Origin: Thysanoteuthis rhombus
Lineage: Eukaryota; Mollusca; Cephalopoda; Oegopsida; Thysanoteuthidae
Direction of reading: 5' to 3'
Assembly: GCA_963457665.1 (NCBI GenBank)
Contig: OY735227.1
Location: 41,071,750-41,135,749, forward strand
DNA length: 64,000 nucleotides
Part shown: positions 42,610 through 53,939 of the stretch, piece after piece
Layout of the letters: each line of letters starts with the position of its first letter
How positions within the stretch are numbered: the first letter of the stretch is position 1
Translations under genes and position numbers: made by a program
The notes under the pieces: model-generated
What the model saw: the letters and a program-made list of their open reading frames with translations, nothing else
What the model was told of the DNA's origin: nothing
The model's database searches: none

Positions 42610-44665
42610 ATAAGGTGAATGTCAATTGTAGAATTGCCAGTGGTTGAGTAGTTGAAGTGCACACAAACGCACTCATCCACAAACACATACGTATCTATTG
42701 AATTATGGTTTGATTAAATGTGCGTAATTAGTTGGTCAATGGTGTATTAAATTGTTACCACATAACCTCTGTCGGTGCAGGAGAATGGATAATCACAATA
42801 TGATTCTTGAACGAAGGGTGCCAGAAAATCATTGACGTACCTGTATCTACTTTAAAAGTTAGTAACAGGTGTGCTGCTGTCCACAAGTGGGCCATGGATT
42901 GAGGAGTCCTCCATGGGCGTCGGACCTCTTCGGAAAAACTTTCAAATTTCATGTATTTGTCGATCATTGGTCAGTTAGAAGCTTTTAGATTATTTTTTGT
43001 GTAACAACTTGTTTAGAAAGTCTTTTGTATCACATTTCGTTTAATTTTGCTTGCTTAAGCATTGCATAGTATGAACTATTTACCATAGGCGTGCCCACTG
43101 ACTTAAGACAAATCAAGACAAATGCCGATAAACCCAGACTTTAGAATTATACCAAAAATCAACTAATTGGCAAATTTCGATAAAATTTTCAGTTGTTATT
43201 TACTATATAATTTAATTTTCATATAAAATTGGTACTTTGTCAGAAATATTTTTTTTCAAGTCAGTTACCCCGCCTTCTTTTTATGTTAGAAAGCATAAAG
43301 TTTTCCAACAGAAGTCTCCTTTTGGTCATTGGTTTGAAGAGCAAGTGATTACTGCTACAACTACTTACATTAAAAAATCACGGAGGTCAATGAAAGACCA
43401 CAATCTTCACGCTGATGCTTATTTTCCTGTTCAATTTCTATTGAACTGACTATATAAATAGATAAATATAAAGACTTGTTGTAGATTTTTATACTACTTT
43501 TTGTTTACTAAGTAAATAATCAAAATTTATTGGCAACAAGGGAAAATGCTTATATGTAAGATATACTATAATATACATGTAGTCCATGGGCGAAACTAAA
43601 AAAAAGCAGAAGTCATACATTCATAAATGCTTTTGTAGGTAAATCAATAGATTCGTAGTCTCAAAGGAAATCATTTATCTTAACGTATATCTATCTTCCA
43701 ACGTAATATCCAACCTTGGTAAATGTACTTAATTCAGTGATGTATATTAATCACATAGATCAAACATTATACAAGGTAAATATCAGATCAAAAAACCATG
43801 TGAATTACTACATATCTATCTATTCATCTATCTATCTATATCAGTCTTGAAATGCATCTACGTTTGAGTAAATCTATTAACTCAGTAGAGGTTATCGCAA
43901 CTGTATATATTAAATGCTCATCCTGACAGTGTCTATCTGTGATCTTTGCTCCATCGAATAGCGCACCATTCTTCGTGCATACGTTCGGAATTCTCTATGC
44001 TATAATTTGACCAGATTTGTCTGCAGTTTGTCAGGCAGAACCATTCCCTACTCAGGAATCAGAAACGTGGAATAATTCTCCGTTGCAGACAAGTTCTTAA
44101 AGCCGAGGGCTGACATACTCGTATCTGCTTTGGCTTGGATTTTTATTCCTCTTATTTGGGTTCTTCCCTCGTGTTCCAATATTAGCAAAGAACTGATTCT
44201 AGACATTTGAACAAGAACGCCATTGACGAATATATCAGTAACGACGTGGGCTGCTGGTTACTGGCGTTTCCAGGCCAGGGCTCACAGCAGCTTGCCTGGT
44301 CTTTGCCTGTGGCTCACAGAATTTAATCCCAACTCATATTATTTCTTATATAAAAACTTAGCCCGTCGTCATAAGTCTCTGATCGAACCTTGTCTGGGCT
44401 GGTACAAAACGCTGGCACCGCCACTGGTGCAGGGAACATAGTTACTTAATACGACCTGATGACTGTAGCAAAAAAAGAAACTTACTTTTTTTTCGTAACT
44501 TACCGTATAAAAAAGATTATGCTATTAATTTTGCTACGTGTGTTTTCAAGTGAATACTACGATTACATCTTAATCTCTGCAGCAAAAGCCGAGGTAACCA
44601 GGTGTTTAAGAGGTTTAGTCAATTACTACGTAAAAAGGACCTCGAGTCGTATTTTGTATTTACGG
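42610..44665. other. Unassigned stretch
   Basis: About 2 kb without a recognised repeat or gene except short TATC units near 43812-43840. Frames of about 70 codons (42755-42967, 43237-43449, 44223-44441) show no domain. Possible unique sequence. Confidence 0.4.
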
Positions 44666-44669
44666 GTGA

Positions 44670-45185
44670 GGAGAGCTGATACTTCATCTCCGGAATTCAG
44701 ACATAGAATCCAATGGGTAAAGCAGCCGAGACGTTTTGAGAAATAAAAACAAAAACGAGGAAATTGTTCTGAAAAAATGTGAATCGGTAACAACACCCAT
44801 TCTCAGACATTCAATCAGAAAGGAAGTCTGATGGTATGGCAATCGAAACCTTGTGATAATGACAACAATTAAAAGGAAACTAGTCTGAAAGAATCGACGT
44901 ATACTAGTAAAACACTTTCAAAGAAGGAAGGCCGATGAGTGCAGCAGCTGTAACGTTGAAATAAAGACAACAAAGAAAAGAAAATCAATCAATGTTTTAT
45001 AGTTACAAATCGTAATCTCAAAATGAAAGCCGATACAAAAGAATTAACACATAGTTATAACAACATGAGGAGGGTCAGAAGGTACAGCAGTCGAAACGCT
45101 GAGAAAAAAAGATAGCAAAGTCAAGGAAACTGTTATGAAAGAATCAATGTATGATAGTAAAGGTATTTAATCTCAGAAATTCACC
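44670..45185 (+). repeat. Tandem modules with GAAACG-type hairpin words
   Basis: Four degenerate modules about 100-140 bp apart: ccgagacgttttgag (44726), CTGATGG...CGAAACC (44828-44850), gccgatga...gtaacgttga (44931-44958), and cagtcgaaacgctgag (45088). Each is followed by A-rich sequence with acaacaa or agcaaagt, and by a (g)aaact.tctgaaagaatc word. A relative sits at 61800-61980. Vocabulary resembles SINE-E but the modules are tandem. Confidence 0.5.
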
Positions 45186-45329
45186 CAGAATAAGAAAGAT
45201 AATAATCTGCATAATTCATAACTCATGTACTACATTTCAAGATTATTTTGCCCCTGTTTTTCATTTCTATTAGGTGAAATATCATAAATCATCATTATTT
45301 TGGATTTTTTTTCAACTACGTTTTAACTT

Positions 45330-45485
45330 AATCTTAATTTTTACGCCACGGACATACAGTTTCGAACCCCACCTATTTTCTGATCGACGCTATTTACTCA
45401 CTGCCGGGTTGGTCGCTATGCAGCCTTGGCAAAAGTTTCGATAAAAAGCAACTAATTAAAAGAATTAGGATGAAGGTAAAAAGTA
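45330..45485 (+). repeat. SINE-J body, copy 2
   Basis: Shares tcgaaccccacct, atttactcactgccggg, ttttcgataaaaagcaact-like and aggatgaa words with 36985-37080. The B-box remnant (tttcgaacccc) suggests the head was present. Confidence 0.45.
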
Positions 45486-45635
45486 GTGAAAAATAAGATA
45501 AAATTATGTCCTTTATATTGTTTTCTATAATATATCGAGAATTTTGTCGAATCATGACTATTACATTCATATGAGCATGCGTAGTGAATACAAGCGAATA
45601 AAGGAATAATTCTTTCGAAAACTGCTCTATGAATG

Positions 45636-45702
45636 CTGGTGGCCGACCGGTTAGCACTGCAGAAACCCAAAGTTCAAACTCTAGCTTAGACACGGTAGGC
45701 CT
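45636..45702 (+). mobile_element. tRNA-like SINE head
   Basis: GGCCGACCGGTTAGCACTGC resembles an A box with D arm. AAAGTTCAAACTC resembles a B box. Short and degenerate. Confidence 0.4.
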
Positions 45703-45704
45703 GT

Positions 45705-45970
45705 AGCCAAATGGGGGGCTGGCTCCTCCCCCCTCTGAACACGATGTGAATTAATGTTTGTCATAATTGTGAAGTACTTGTGATATTACAAATTTTGTGC
45801 GTTTTAAGCTAAATTCAGCGCCTTTGTTGAAAAAACACTATAACACATTTTGGTCACTTTGTGCGTGTATTTGACCATTTATAGTATCTTTTTGTTTTGT
45901 GTTTTGGTCATTCTTAGGCATTTTTTTTTTGGTTCTAAATTTAAAGAAAAAATTGCGCTTCTACTCGTGG
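45705..45970. repeat. Repeat G, copy 3
   Basis: gatgtgaattaatgttt, cattttggtcactttg, tttgaccatttatagt, ttttggtcattct and attgcgcttctac occur in the order of 26690-27010. Confidence 0.5.
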
Positions 45971-45979
45971 TACCCCGGA

Positions 45980-46190
45980 CAATGAATTACTCCCTATATA
46001 TACTGGCCCTAATGGGCTCGAGAAAGACATGATTTCGTCTCCTCCCAGCTGTGAGTAAAATCGTGACGCCACTTCGGTTATTTGAGACTTCGAAGTCTAT
46101 TTCACACATCATGAACCTCGAACGACTATCTAGCCGAGACAAAGAAACTTGGGATATACGAAGCCTGGCTGATGCCTTAGCCAGCACAAG
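45980..46190 (+). repeat. SINE-D-like fragment
   Basis: ctaatgggctcgagaaagac then atgatttcgtctcctccc and agctgtgagtaaaatcgtgac match the 3' part of SINE-D. Confidence 0.4.
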
Positions 46191-46194
46191 GGAA

Positions 46195-46595
46195 CTACTT
46201 TAACTTTGTTAAACGCCGCTCTATTGAATTGAGTTTGAAATTCATAAAACTGTAATCATACTTAGCTGAAAGCTTATTTTCAGATGGCGTTTCCGTGGTG
46301 TTTCCGACGCGCCAATCCACTCTGTGACTTGATAGTCTCGCAGTATTTGGCGTGGTGGCATTAAATTCCTTGTAACTGCTGGTCGAAACATATACCAGAG
46401 AGATGTGAGCTAATTTTGGGTAAAATAATCACAGATTAGATTACTAATGGCTTTTGTATTCGCGTGACCCGGACACGAGCCTTTTGTTTAAGCTGCCCCT
46501 ATGGGTCAGTTGTTCGTGCGACTTGGCTTTCAAACCGTGTTCAGCTCTTCGAGTTACCGTGTAAATTGTGGTATTATTTACCACTGTCAGCGAAG
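46195..46595. other. Unassigned stretch
   Basis: Nothing recognised. Confidence 0.45.
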
Positions 46596-46601
46596 TTGGA
46601 G

Positions 46602-46638
<37 letters not shown>
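46602..46638. repeat. (TA)n microsatellite
   Basis: About 36 bp of TA. Confidence 0.95.
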
Positions 46639-46639
<1 letters not shown>

Positions 46640-46641
<2 letters not shown>

Positions 46642-47065
46642 ACGTCTGTTCGTCTGTCGGTCTGTTAACACGATATGTCCGAAAAAAATGCGGATGGATT
46701 TCAATGAAATTTTGTGAAGAGGTGGGAAGTGAGATAAGAAAGGTGTGGTTGAATTTTGGGGGCGAATCGAGGTCTTTTGGACTGAGAGATATTCTTCTGT
46801 TATCCCTCATGCGTTTATATATATACACTCATGAATGTCCACACTATATCTCCGGAGGTTCTCAATCGATTTCTATAAAATTCTGCGGAGGCGTGGAAAA
46901 TAGACCAGGGAAGGATTGGTTAGATTTTGGAGCAGTTCCACGCACAAATTCACCCCAACGTCGTAGTTATATGTCCAAACCACATGATGTTGTCAAAATT
47001 TCATATCTGTCTACACGATATCTCCTCAAGTTCTCAATGATTAGAAAATAAGGTACAAGCCTTAT
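46640..47065 (+). repeat. Three-module repeat (ACGATATCTCC.GA)
   Basis: Three modules about 155-165 bp apart at about 46668, 46838 and 47012. Each begins with a (c)acgatat.tcc.(ga) word then ttctcaat.gattt. The first two continue with caatgaaattttg/ctataaaattctg, gaggtggga/aggcgtgga and gttgaattttggg/gttagattttgga. Part of a 195-codon frame lies here, but modules differ in frame, so it is not credible coding. Confidence 0.55.
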
Positions 47066-47069
47066 GCAG

Positions 47070-47280
47070 GATTCGAACTCACTACTTGTTAAATCATAGG
47101 ACTTTCTCGAGCGGGGCCGGGGGGTCTAGTTTGTGGTAATGATACGTCAGCCCCGAAGCCATGCCTGACTCCAGTATCACCATCTGATGAAGGTTTTATT
47201 GTCGGTAGAGGTGTTTTTTTCTAGCAAGATGGGTATGATATCTATATCATAATTTGTCACGGGTCAGGTTGTCTGTCATA
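47070..47280. other. Unassigned stretch
   Basis: Nothing recognised. Confidence 0.5.
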
Positions 47281-47285
47281 CTTTC

Positions 47286-47286
<1 letters not shown>

Positions 47287-47320
<34 letters not shown>

Positions 47321-47595
47321 CCACCACCATCATCATCCCTTTAGCTTTTGTCACTGGACATGCATTTTCCGAGACCTCTCGATTATGGGCGTTGCTGGGC
47401 CAATACTTAATGTGTTTATCTATTTGTCAAGCCATTTCACATATGATCGCTGGAGATTCACGTTGTGAGTCGTGATGTTCAGTGGTTGCCTGATATCCTT
47501 CCAAAGTGAGCAACCCGTCGCAATTAGAGTTTTCTAACAGATCTTATGATATCTCTGATTTTTGTTTTGTCTCGAATATACTGTGCCGTCTTATG
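47287..47595 (-). mobile_element. RTE-like LINE tail, copy c
   Basis: CAT repeats (47287-47336, an ATG tail on the minus strand) are followed by cttttgtcactggacatgca, gggcgttgctgggccaatac and gtgagtcgtgatgttcagtgg, matching copies b and d at the same positions. 5' truncated. Confidence 0.6.
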
Positions 47596-47599
47596 ATCT

Positions 47600-47772
47600 C
47601 TCCCGAGACCAGGAAGTGTGTCTAAAATATTTTGTTGTTTCAAGTTTAATACAAAATGAACACAAGAGTGTTAGTGAGCTAAACTTTGAATCAACCTTTT
47701 AAATTACTGTGTAAACATACTGGCACAAAGCATTTTCAGGTTTACCGTTTAAAAATCGAATGTTAATTTACT
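47600..47772. other. Unassigned stretch
   Basis: Nothing recognised. Confidence 0.5.
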
Positions 47773-47777
47773 AGTTA

Positions 47778-48280
47778 TACAGGGTGGCGTAAAAGTCGCG
47801 ACAGGTTTTGAAACATTCGTATCTTTTGAGTTTTAATGATTAAAAAATATGTTTTCAACACAAACAATGTATAAACAAGGGATTGAATTTAATTAACCAA
47901 TGTACGAAAAATTGTTTCTTTCAAATGACCGCCATTTTCAATTTCACGAATACTGGCTCTTTTAATTACATTCTGCATAAAATTTCGAAGGATATCCGCT
48001 CTTCTGCATACGTATGTGATTTTCAACATTTCGGACTGAACGTGGTCTCTCTGTTCAGGGATGATTACTAATGGAGTCAAATTCTCGAAAACGCGCTAAC
48101 AAATGACGAATCATGAACCAAAAACCGAACTTTCAAATAACGACAATGTGCCCTTTGGGTTAACGTCAAAGTTGAATTCTATTATTTCAGTTAGTTGCTC
48201 AGTTGCCCCCCCCCCAAAATATTTGATGGAAAAAGTTATGATTGTTTCAGACCCCTTCGCTACTCTCGAGTCACCCTGTA
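47778..48280 (-). mobile_element. Internally deleted mariner-type transposon
   Basis: 503-bp element with imperfect ~28-bp inverted ends starting TACAGGGTGGCG on the left and TACAGGGTGACT on the right (read inward). It is bounded by TA at 47776-47777 and at 48281-48282, the target duplication of this superfamily. On the minus strand 47890-48080 encodes a transposase C-terminus, including FMQNVIKRASIREI and ENGGHLKETIF. Family members typically end in MQN...R...CI...GGHLE. The DDE domain is missing, so it cannot move on its own. Confidence 0.8.
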
Positions 48281-48284
48281 TAGC

Positions 48285-48445
48285 CGTTTGAAAAAATCAG
48301 TTCGAAATAATGATAATAATTCATCTCGGTAATTCAGGCAGAAATTCTTGTCTTCTTTGGGTCATCTCTCATTTGTCAAGCGCCTCTTCTACCATCAGTT
48401 CTTTCCCTGTACCCACTTCGGTATTAGAGCATTGGGGACACTAAG
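48285..48445. other. Unassigned stretch
   Basis: Nothing recognised. Confidence 0.5.
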
Positions 48446-48451
48446 GCTGTA

Positions 48452-48461
48452 GTTGTTGTTG

Positions 48462-48504
<43 letters not shown>

Positions 48505-48512
48505 AACTACTA
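48452..48512. repeat. (CTA)n microsatellite
   Basis: About 18 units of CTA. It lies next to the short CAT tail of LINE copy d, and may have arisen in the same tail. Confidence 0.9.
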
Positions 48513-48517
48513 AAATA

Positions 48518-48910
48518 AATCATCATCATCAGTCTTTTAACGTCCATCGTTGGACGTAGACCTTCCTCAGGGTTCGCCATACTTTTCTATCATAGGCGTC
48601 GCGGAGCCAGTACTTTCTGAATGTGCCTAGCTCGTCTCTCCATCTAATATTCTGCCGGCCTCGGTTCCGCATATGATCTCTAGGGATCCACGTCGTGAAT
48701 CGTGATGTTCGTCAGTTGGCTGCCATTCTTGCGACATGGCCAGCCCATTGCCATTTGAATTTTTTAATGGATTCTATGGTGTCGCTGACTCTTGTCTTTT
48801 CCCTGATGTACTGCGCTGTCTTGTGGTCTCTCCATGTGAGGCCCAGCATAATTTTCTCATATACACGTTGCATGATTCTCAATTCAGCAGCCCAAATACC
48901 GAAAATTTTT
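48518..48910 (-). pseudogene. RTE-like LINE tail, copy d (best-preserved reverse transcriptase C-terminus)
   Basis: Minus strand, one nearly open frame: RVYEKIMLGLTWRDHKTAQY, then REKTRVSDTIESIKKF, KWQWAGHVARMA, PRDHMRNRGRQNIRWRDEL, and YWLRDAYDRKVWRTL followed by a VYVQRWTL-like end. The WAGHVARM, RGR...RWRDEL and W..L..VYVQ.W motifs mark the C-terminus of LINE reverse transcriptases. It ends in a short ATG tail (CAT at 48519-48533). The catalytic and endonuclease domains are absent by 5' truncation. Assignment to the RTE clade is inference. Confidence 0.75.
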
Positions 48911-48914
48911 TAGG

Positions 48915-49555
48915 ATAGGCTGATATGGTAAACAGTACTTCTTTCCTAAAACCTACAAATCTTCCTTTTTCGAAACGGGCAAATTTCCGAATGCCTCTGT
49001 TGATAAATAGACGAAAAGAAAATAATGGAATGATAGTTTTTTTTCAGCTTTGATTGAACTTGCAAAGTTCAACCTAACCACATTTTAAAATTGTTGTTAG
49101 AGATACTGTTTTTTTGTGTTTTTTTTTTTCAAATATTTACATCGATATATTTGTGATTTTACGTCAGAGGTTTTTCTTTCTTTTATGAGAAAGTTATTTT
49201 TTCCTTCGAGAAAAGATATTTTAAAGAGATTTTTTTATATAATCGAATGAATAAATAAGAATAAAACAAATCGTTATGCGTCCAACGGCCGTCTCCGGGT
49301 GATAAAAGGACGTATTCATCTTTTGTCATCGGGACGGAAAACGCCCGTCTCGTTGGTCGCATGGAAACGTACGCATTCCATTGTCTAATATCGAGTGTGG
49401 TTGATTTTTTTATTTCCACAATTGTTGGCTGTAATTGGTGTCAAAAGTCCATGGTTGTCTGGAGTTGATACTTTGAGGGGGGGGGGCTTTGTTGGGGGCA
49501 AAAAGCATCTTCGTCGGACACGATCTGAAGTGTTAGCCGCAGTATTGCATTTTGT
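48915..49555. other. Unassigned stretch
   Basis: T-rich around 49100-49150. Nothing recognised. Confidence 0.45.
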
Positions 49556-49565
49556 TTGTGTTTGG

Positions 49566-49600
49566 AGACGGCCGTAGGATACAACGGCCGAAACATTGTG
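49566..49600 (+). ncRNA. SINE-E hairpin fragment (copy 5)
   Basis: Perfect stem GGCCGT (49570-49575) with ACGGCC (49584-49589) across AGGATACA, then GAAAC (49590-49594). The upstream CTGATGA has been lost, so only the hairpin half survives. Confidence 0.5.
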
Positions 49601-49609
49601 TTAAAAAAA

Positions 49610-50045
49610 AACTTTACATAATGATTCTCTCTCATTTAAAAAAAACTCAAACAAATCTTACTATTGTTTTGTTTGAAAACAGATAGTTCTGGAGGTCGTT
49701 GCGGTGTAAATAAAAGGAAAGGATTGAAGATGCAATTATGAGAAAAAGTAACTGAAAAAGTACAATGAAAACAAATAGTAATAAGATAAAATTAATTGTA
49801 ATGATTGTTCAAATCATCACAATACTGCAGCACATACCAAAAATTAGAATTTACTTAAAATACTACTGCAACAAAAGACAACTTGTTTATAAGTCGCAAA
49901 CGGAGTAATCCTCATTTGCCAACAATTAAAAATAAAACAATGAGGTAGATATTTATATACGATGGTACGCAAATGACCGGGACATGATATACCTGTCACC
50001 TTTTCCAAACAGTGTTGGCTTTTTCTAGCCACAATATGAATAAAT
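49610..50045. other. Unassigned stretch
   Basis: Nothing recognised. Confidence 0.45.
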
Positions 50046-50049
50046 GAAT

Positions 50050-50370
50050 TAATGGCCTCCGTTCAGTTTCTACAATGGAAATTCCTCGCCAAGGGGGGTG
50101 CGTGTGGAGATCCTGAGACGCCCAGTCGTCAGAATACACCTCTCATCTTCGCAGATGTAGTTTACAGGAAAGCAGGGAGTGATACGTCTAGGCATCAGCT
50201 GGGCTGCAGGAGCTGCCGAACAGATGTCAAATTGTGTATCAAACCTCCTTAAGAAGGCTTAACTACCTGCTTTGGAATCAGAGTTGTCCTCCAAGACTGG
50301 GCGCCTTCCTTAGGCTGGAGAGTCCAATCCGTCCAGCTAATTTTGCTCATAGCTGGAGGCGGGGAGTAGA
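50050..50370 (+). mobile_element. SINE-C copy 3 (body)
   Basis: gtggagatcctgagacgccc, agtcgtcagaatacacc, gcagggagtgatacgtctag, gggctgcaggagctgccg and ctgctttggaatcagagttg match copies 1 and 2. No head. Confidence 0.6.
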
Positions 50371-50374
50371 AATC

Positions 50375-50605
50375 ATATCAAGTGCAATAGTGCGAAGGGA
50401 ACAGCCCCGACACAGTATTGAAATCGGATAACCAAATCCATTGTCCAAGTCGTAACCGACTACAACACTATATGCATGCATTTATCATCGTTCCCTGCGT
50501 ATAAATCTATCGAAGATGTCATGGTGTTAGGTACATAAGGGCAATTGCCTGTCGAAGTTTCGTTTTGGTAACTAAATTAGCTATATTGGTCACCCATCCA
50601 GCTCG
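50375..50605. other. Unassigned stretch
   Basis: Nothing recognised. Confidence 0.5.
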
Positions 50606-50609
50606 ACGT

Positions 50610-50985
50610 TGCTTAACTCTTGAAATAGAGTTGACCTTATTTTCCAACCGCAACAAAAACAGGAACAATAAGAAGAATCCTCATCAAAATTTAGAATGCA
50701 AACTGATGTGTAAAATTCATATTCCTCTACCGTGATTTGGGCTTGCGTCCAACTGATTGCAAGGAGACTGCCTTAATGATTGAGCTTAGATATCAACAGA
50801 TTTTATCACTGAGATACACACGGACTTATTTCAGATTAACAAATGGATGCATTTATACAAAAAATATATTTTTTATAATTTTCTTAAAATTCATTAAATC
50901 TACGATACTGAAGTTGATGTATTCATCTTCAGTCAGGATATAAGTTAGAGAGGAGTTTGACCCTGCAGCAGTCAGTGTTGTTCCA
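50610..50985 (-). mobile_element. SINE-B copy 7 (reverse, near full length)
   Basis: Minus strand has the 5' segment (ctgactgaagatgaatacat), tRNA-like agctcaatcattaaggcag and cttgcaatcagttgg, and the body with gatgaggattcttcttattg. Spans the whole family order. Confidence 0.6.
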
Positions 50986-50989
50986 TTTC

Positions 50990-51280
50990 CCCTCTTTCCT
51001 TTTTCATTCGTTCTCATTCTTTCCAAGTGCATTGCTTTCTCTCGTTCCTGTTTTCACTTATTCTACTTCTTTCATTTTCCTTCCGTTTTGAATCTTTCTA
51101 TTCATTCATTATTTTTTTCATTTTTTTCAATCCTCCTTTCTTTATTCATTCTCCTCGTTCCCAATTTCTCTCGTTCTTCTAATTCCTTCTTCCTCTTTCT
51201 TTTTCATTCCTTCTTTTTCTTTCCTTTTTTTTATTCTCATAGTTTTCTTTCTCGCACTTCATTTTGCTGTCTTTTCCCAT
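50990..51280. repeat. Polypyrimidine tract
   Basis: Plus strand almost all C/T with recurring TTCATTC and TTTCTTT words. Continues after 51650. Confidence 0.8.
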
Positions 51281-51440
51281 TGAATAGCCGTAGCCACCAA
51301 AGGTGGCAAGAGGTTCAATCCCTTTTCATATGAGCGTGTGTTACTCTGTTTGAGTGTCTATGTGTTTGTGTGTGTTCGAGCGCTCCTGGCCATACCGTTT
51401 TGTCTACAGACTTGAAAATTGGCATCAGTCTTTTTTAATT
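51280..51440 (+). repeat. Repeat I, copy 2
   Basis: gccaccaaaggtggcaagag, gtgtgttcgagcgctcctgg, GGCCATACCGTTTTGTCTAC and gacttgaaaattggcatcag match 5800-5985. Confidence 0.5.
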
Positions 51441-51444
51441 TTTA

Positions 51445-51690
51445 TTTTTGGAAAAATGCTTTTATGGCCTTTCTTTGGGTTTGGGACATTTTTTTCACCT
51501 TTTTGGGGTCTCATTCATTAAATACATCTAAAAAATTTTCCAGAATCTAAATGCATTTTACTCTATTTTAGATATTTTCAAGTGGAAAACGCTAGTAATG
51601 TCATAAATAGAATCCACTATGAACATTTTTTGATTATTTTTTTTTCCTAGATGACTTCAAATTTTGACGTTACGGTAGTTCAGTTATTGA
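51445..51690 (+). repeat. Repeat L, copy 2
   Basis: cttttatggcctttctttgg, ctattttagatattttcaag, gtcataaatagaat and tcaaattttgacgttacggt with attgactgtgatg, as in 29880-30125. Confidence 0.55.
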
Positions 51691-51691
51691 C

Positions 51692-52850
51692 TGTGATGTT
51701 ATTTTTTTTCTTTTATTTCCTGCTTATTTCTCTTTTCATTCTCTTTTTCGTTTTCATTCCTTTTTCTCCTTTCATTTTTCATTCGTCCCGTTTTTTTTCA
51801 AGTCTTCGTCTCCATTCAGCTTTTATTCATTCTTTTTTCCCTTTTTCTTATCCTTTTCTCTCTTCCCTTTTCCTCTTCCCCTTTTCATTCCCTCATATTT
51901 TTTCATTCCACTTCGTCTTTCCTTTTATATAAAGTTTTGCTTTCCATACATTCTCCTCCTTTTCTCTATTTCATTCCATCTTTTTTTTTTCATTTCTCCA
52001 TATTTCTTTCCCTTCGTTCTTCGTTTTTTCCCTTTTCTTTCTATTTTCATTCGTTCTTATATTCACCTTTACTTTTTTAATCCAGTTTGCCTTTCTCATT
52101 CCTTCTTCTTTCCGATTTTTTCATTCCTCTCCTGTGACCTTTCCGAAATCTTTCTTTCTTTTTTTCATTATTATTTTTCCTCTTTTCTTTTTGAACTCAC
52201 CTCACGCTAATCCTTTTCCCCTCTTTTCTTCTGTCACCCCTTTTTGTTATTTCTCACTCTTTACCTCCCCTTCGTCCTATCTCTCTCCTCTATTTCTCTC
52301 TCCTCTTCTTTCTTTAACATTTTCTTTTCGTTCTTATTGTCCAATCCCAAAACCCTTCTTCTTTCCCTCCCCCTTTAAAAATTTTCTCTTCATCCCCACT
52401 TTGTCGACACCTGCTTCCCCTGCCTCCCAGTTGTCTCCCCTTCCTCTATTCTACACTTAAACCCCCTCTTTCTGTCACCCCTTTCTTTCTTTTATCTCCC
52501 GCCCATTTGTCTTATTCCAAAATCCTCTTTTTCTGTCTCCCCCTTCTTTCTTCACCTTCTTTTTAGCCCCTCCTTGTCCTATCACGAACCCTCTTTCCCC
52601 GAACTTTCGTTAATCTTTCAAAATTTCTTTTCATACTCTCTTTTTTCTGATTCTCCCTCCTTTTATCTTACATTTTCTACCACTCTCTTGTCCCTATCTC
52701 AAACCTCTCTTTCTCTTACTCTCCCTCCTTTCTCTTACCTATCTTTTACCCTATCCTTTCTCTGCTTCCCTCTTCTTTCTTTCAACTTCTCCTCCTCCTC
52801 CTCTTTGTCCTGAACTCGAAACCGTCTCCCTCTTCTCCCCACCAACATCT
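51692..52850. repeat. Polypyrimidine tract
   Basis: About 1.15 kb nearly free of purines on the plus strand, with irregular TTCATTCC, CCTTTTC and CTCTTTC words. It becomes C-richer to the right. All long frames across it are Phe/Ser/Pro-rich repeat translations. Confidence 0.85.
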
Positions 52851-52854
52851 TCAA

Positions 52855-53425
52855 GTCACCGATTATTACGACTCGCCTCCTGATAGTAATGAGTTTATAA
52901 CGAAATGAACACCTTGACGCAAACATTTCCTATCAACCGGACTCGGACGCTCAGTCCGGACGAACACCAATCATTACTGTTTGTTATAGCGAATAAATTG
53001 AATTTACGTCACCCTCTTAAACGAATCCTCTCCTGTCGCCGTGCCGCGACCGGCGAAGTACGCCACCGACCCAGCCACCAACGGCTGTTTCTTTTGATTT
53101 CCCCTCTATCGATATAATGATAGTCGACGTCACCGAATGACGGTGTTGTTAGCGGCAACATAATGAAATCACGTGGTTTTGGAACTTGTTTCGCTTACTC
53201 CTCTCTTGGCCTGCAAGGCTTGGTCTCTATGATTAGAGTCGACCTTGCACTCAGATAAAACAGGAATCTCGTATGCACAAGTAGACAGTTTTACGTACAT
53301 GTATGGGAGTAATGGGCTGCATCGATGCGGACCTGTGTGTCCGTCGCAGATAGGTGCCGACGCCAGAATGTGAGAGAAGGCTAGCTCTACGCATGTAGAC
53401 AGACAGCTATACACCAACGAATTCC
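52855..53425. other. Unassigned, GC-richer stretch
   Basis: Contains CG-rich words near 53030-53090. No gene recognised. Confidence 0.4.
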
Positions 53426-53427
53426 AA

Positions 53428-53430
<3 letters not shown>

Positions 53431-53506
<76 letters not shown>

Positions 53507-53587
53507 ATGTCTGTGTCTGTGTGTCTGTGTGTAGATAGATAGAGAGATAGATAGATATATAAATGTAGATAAACAGATGATATGATC

Positions 53588-53629
<42 letters not shown>

Positions 53630-53662
53630 AGAGAGAGAGATAGATAGATAGATAATATGATC

Positions 53663-53744
<82 letters not shown>

Positions 53745-53768
53745 TGATCCGAGATTTACATATGTATA
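53431..53768. repeat. Compound (TA)n/(GT)n/(GATA)n array with ATGATCCGA spacer
   Basis: Three rounds of a higher-order unit: ATATGATCCGA, a TA run, then GATA or GA units (spacers near 53579, 53656 and 53740). Confidence 0.85.
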
Positions 53769-53769
53769 T

Positions 53770-53783
53770 AATTTATGTATTCA

Positions 53784-53820
<37 letters not shown>

Positions 53821-53850
53821 GATAGATATATAGATAGATAATACGATCTG

Positions 53851-53939
<89 letters not shown>

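Noticed and set aside
46464-47051. 195-codon open frame
   Set aside because: Crosses a TA array and a three-module repeat whose modules are not in a common frame. No domain seen.
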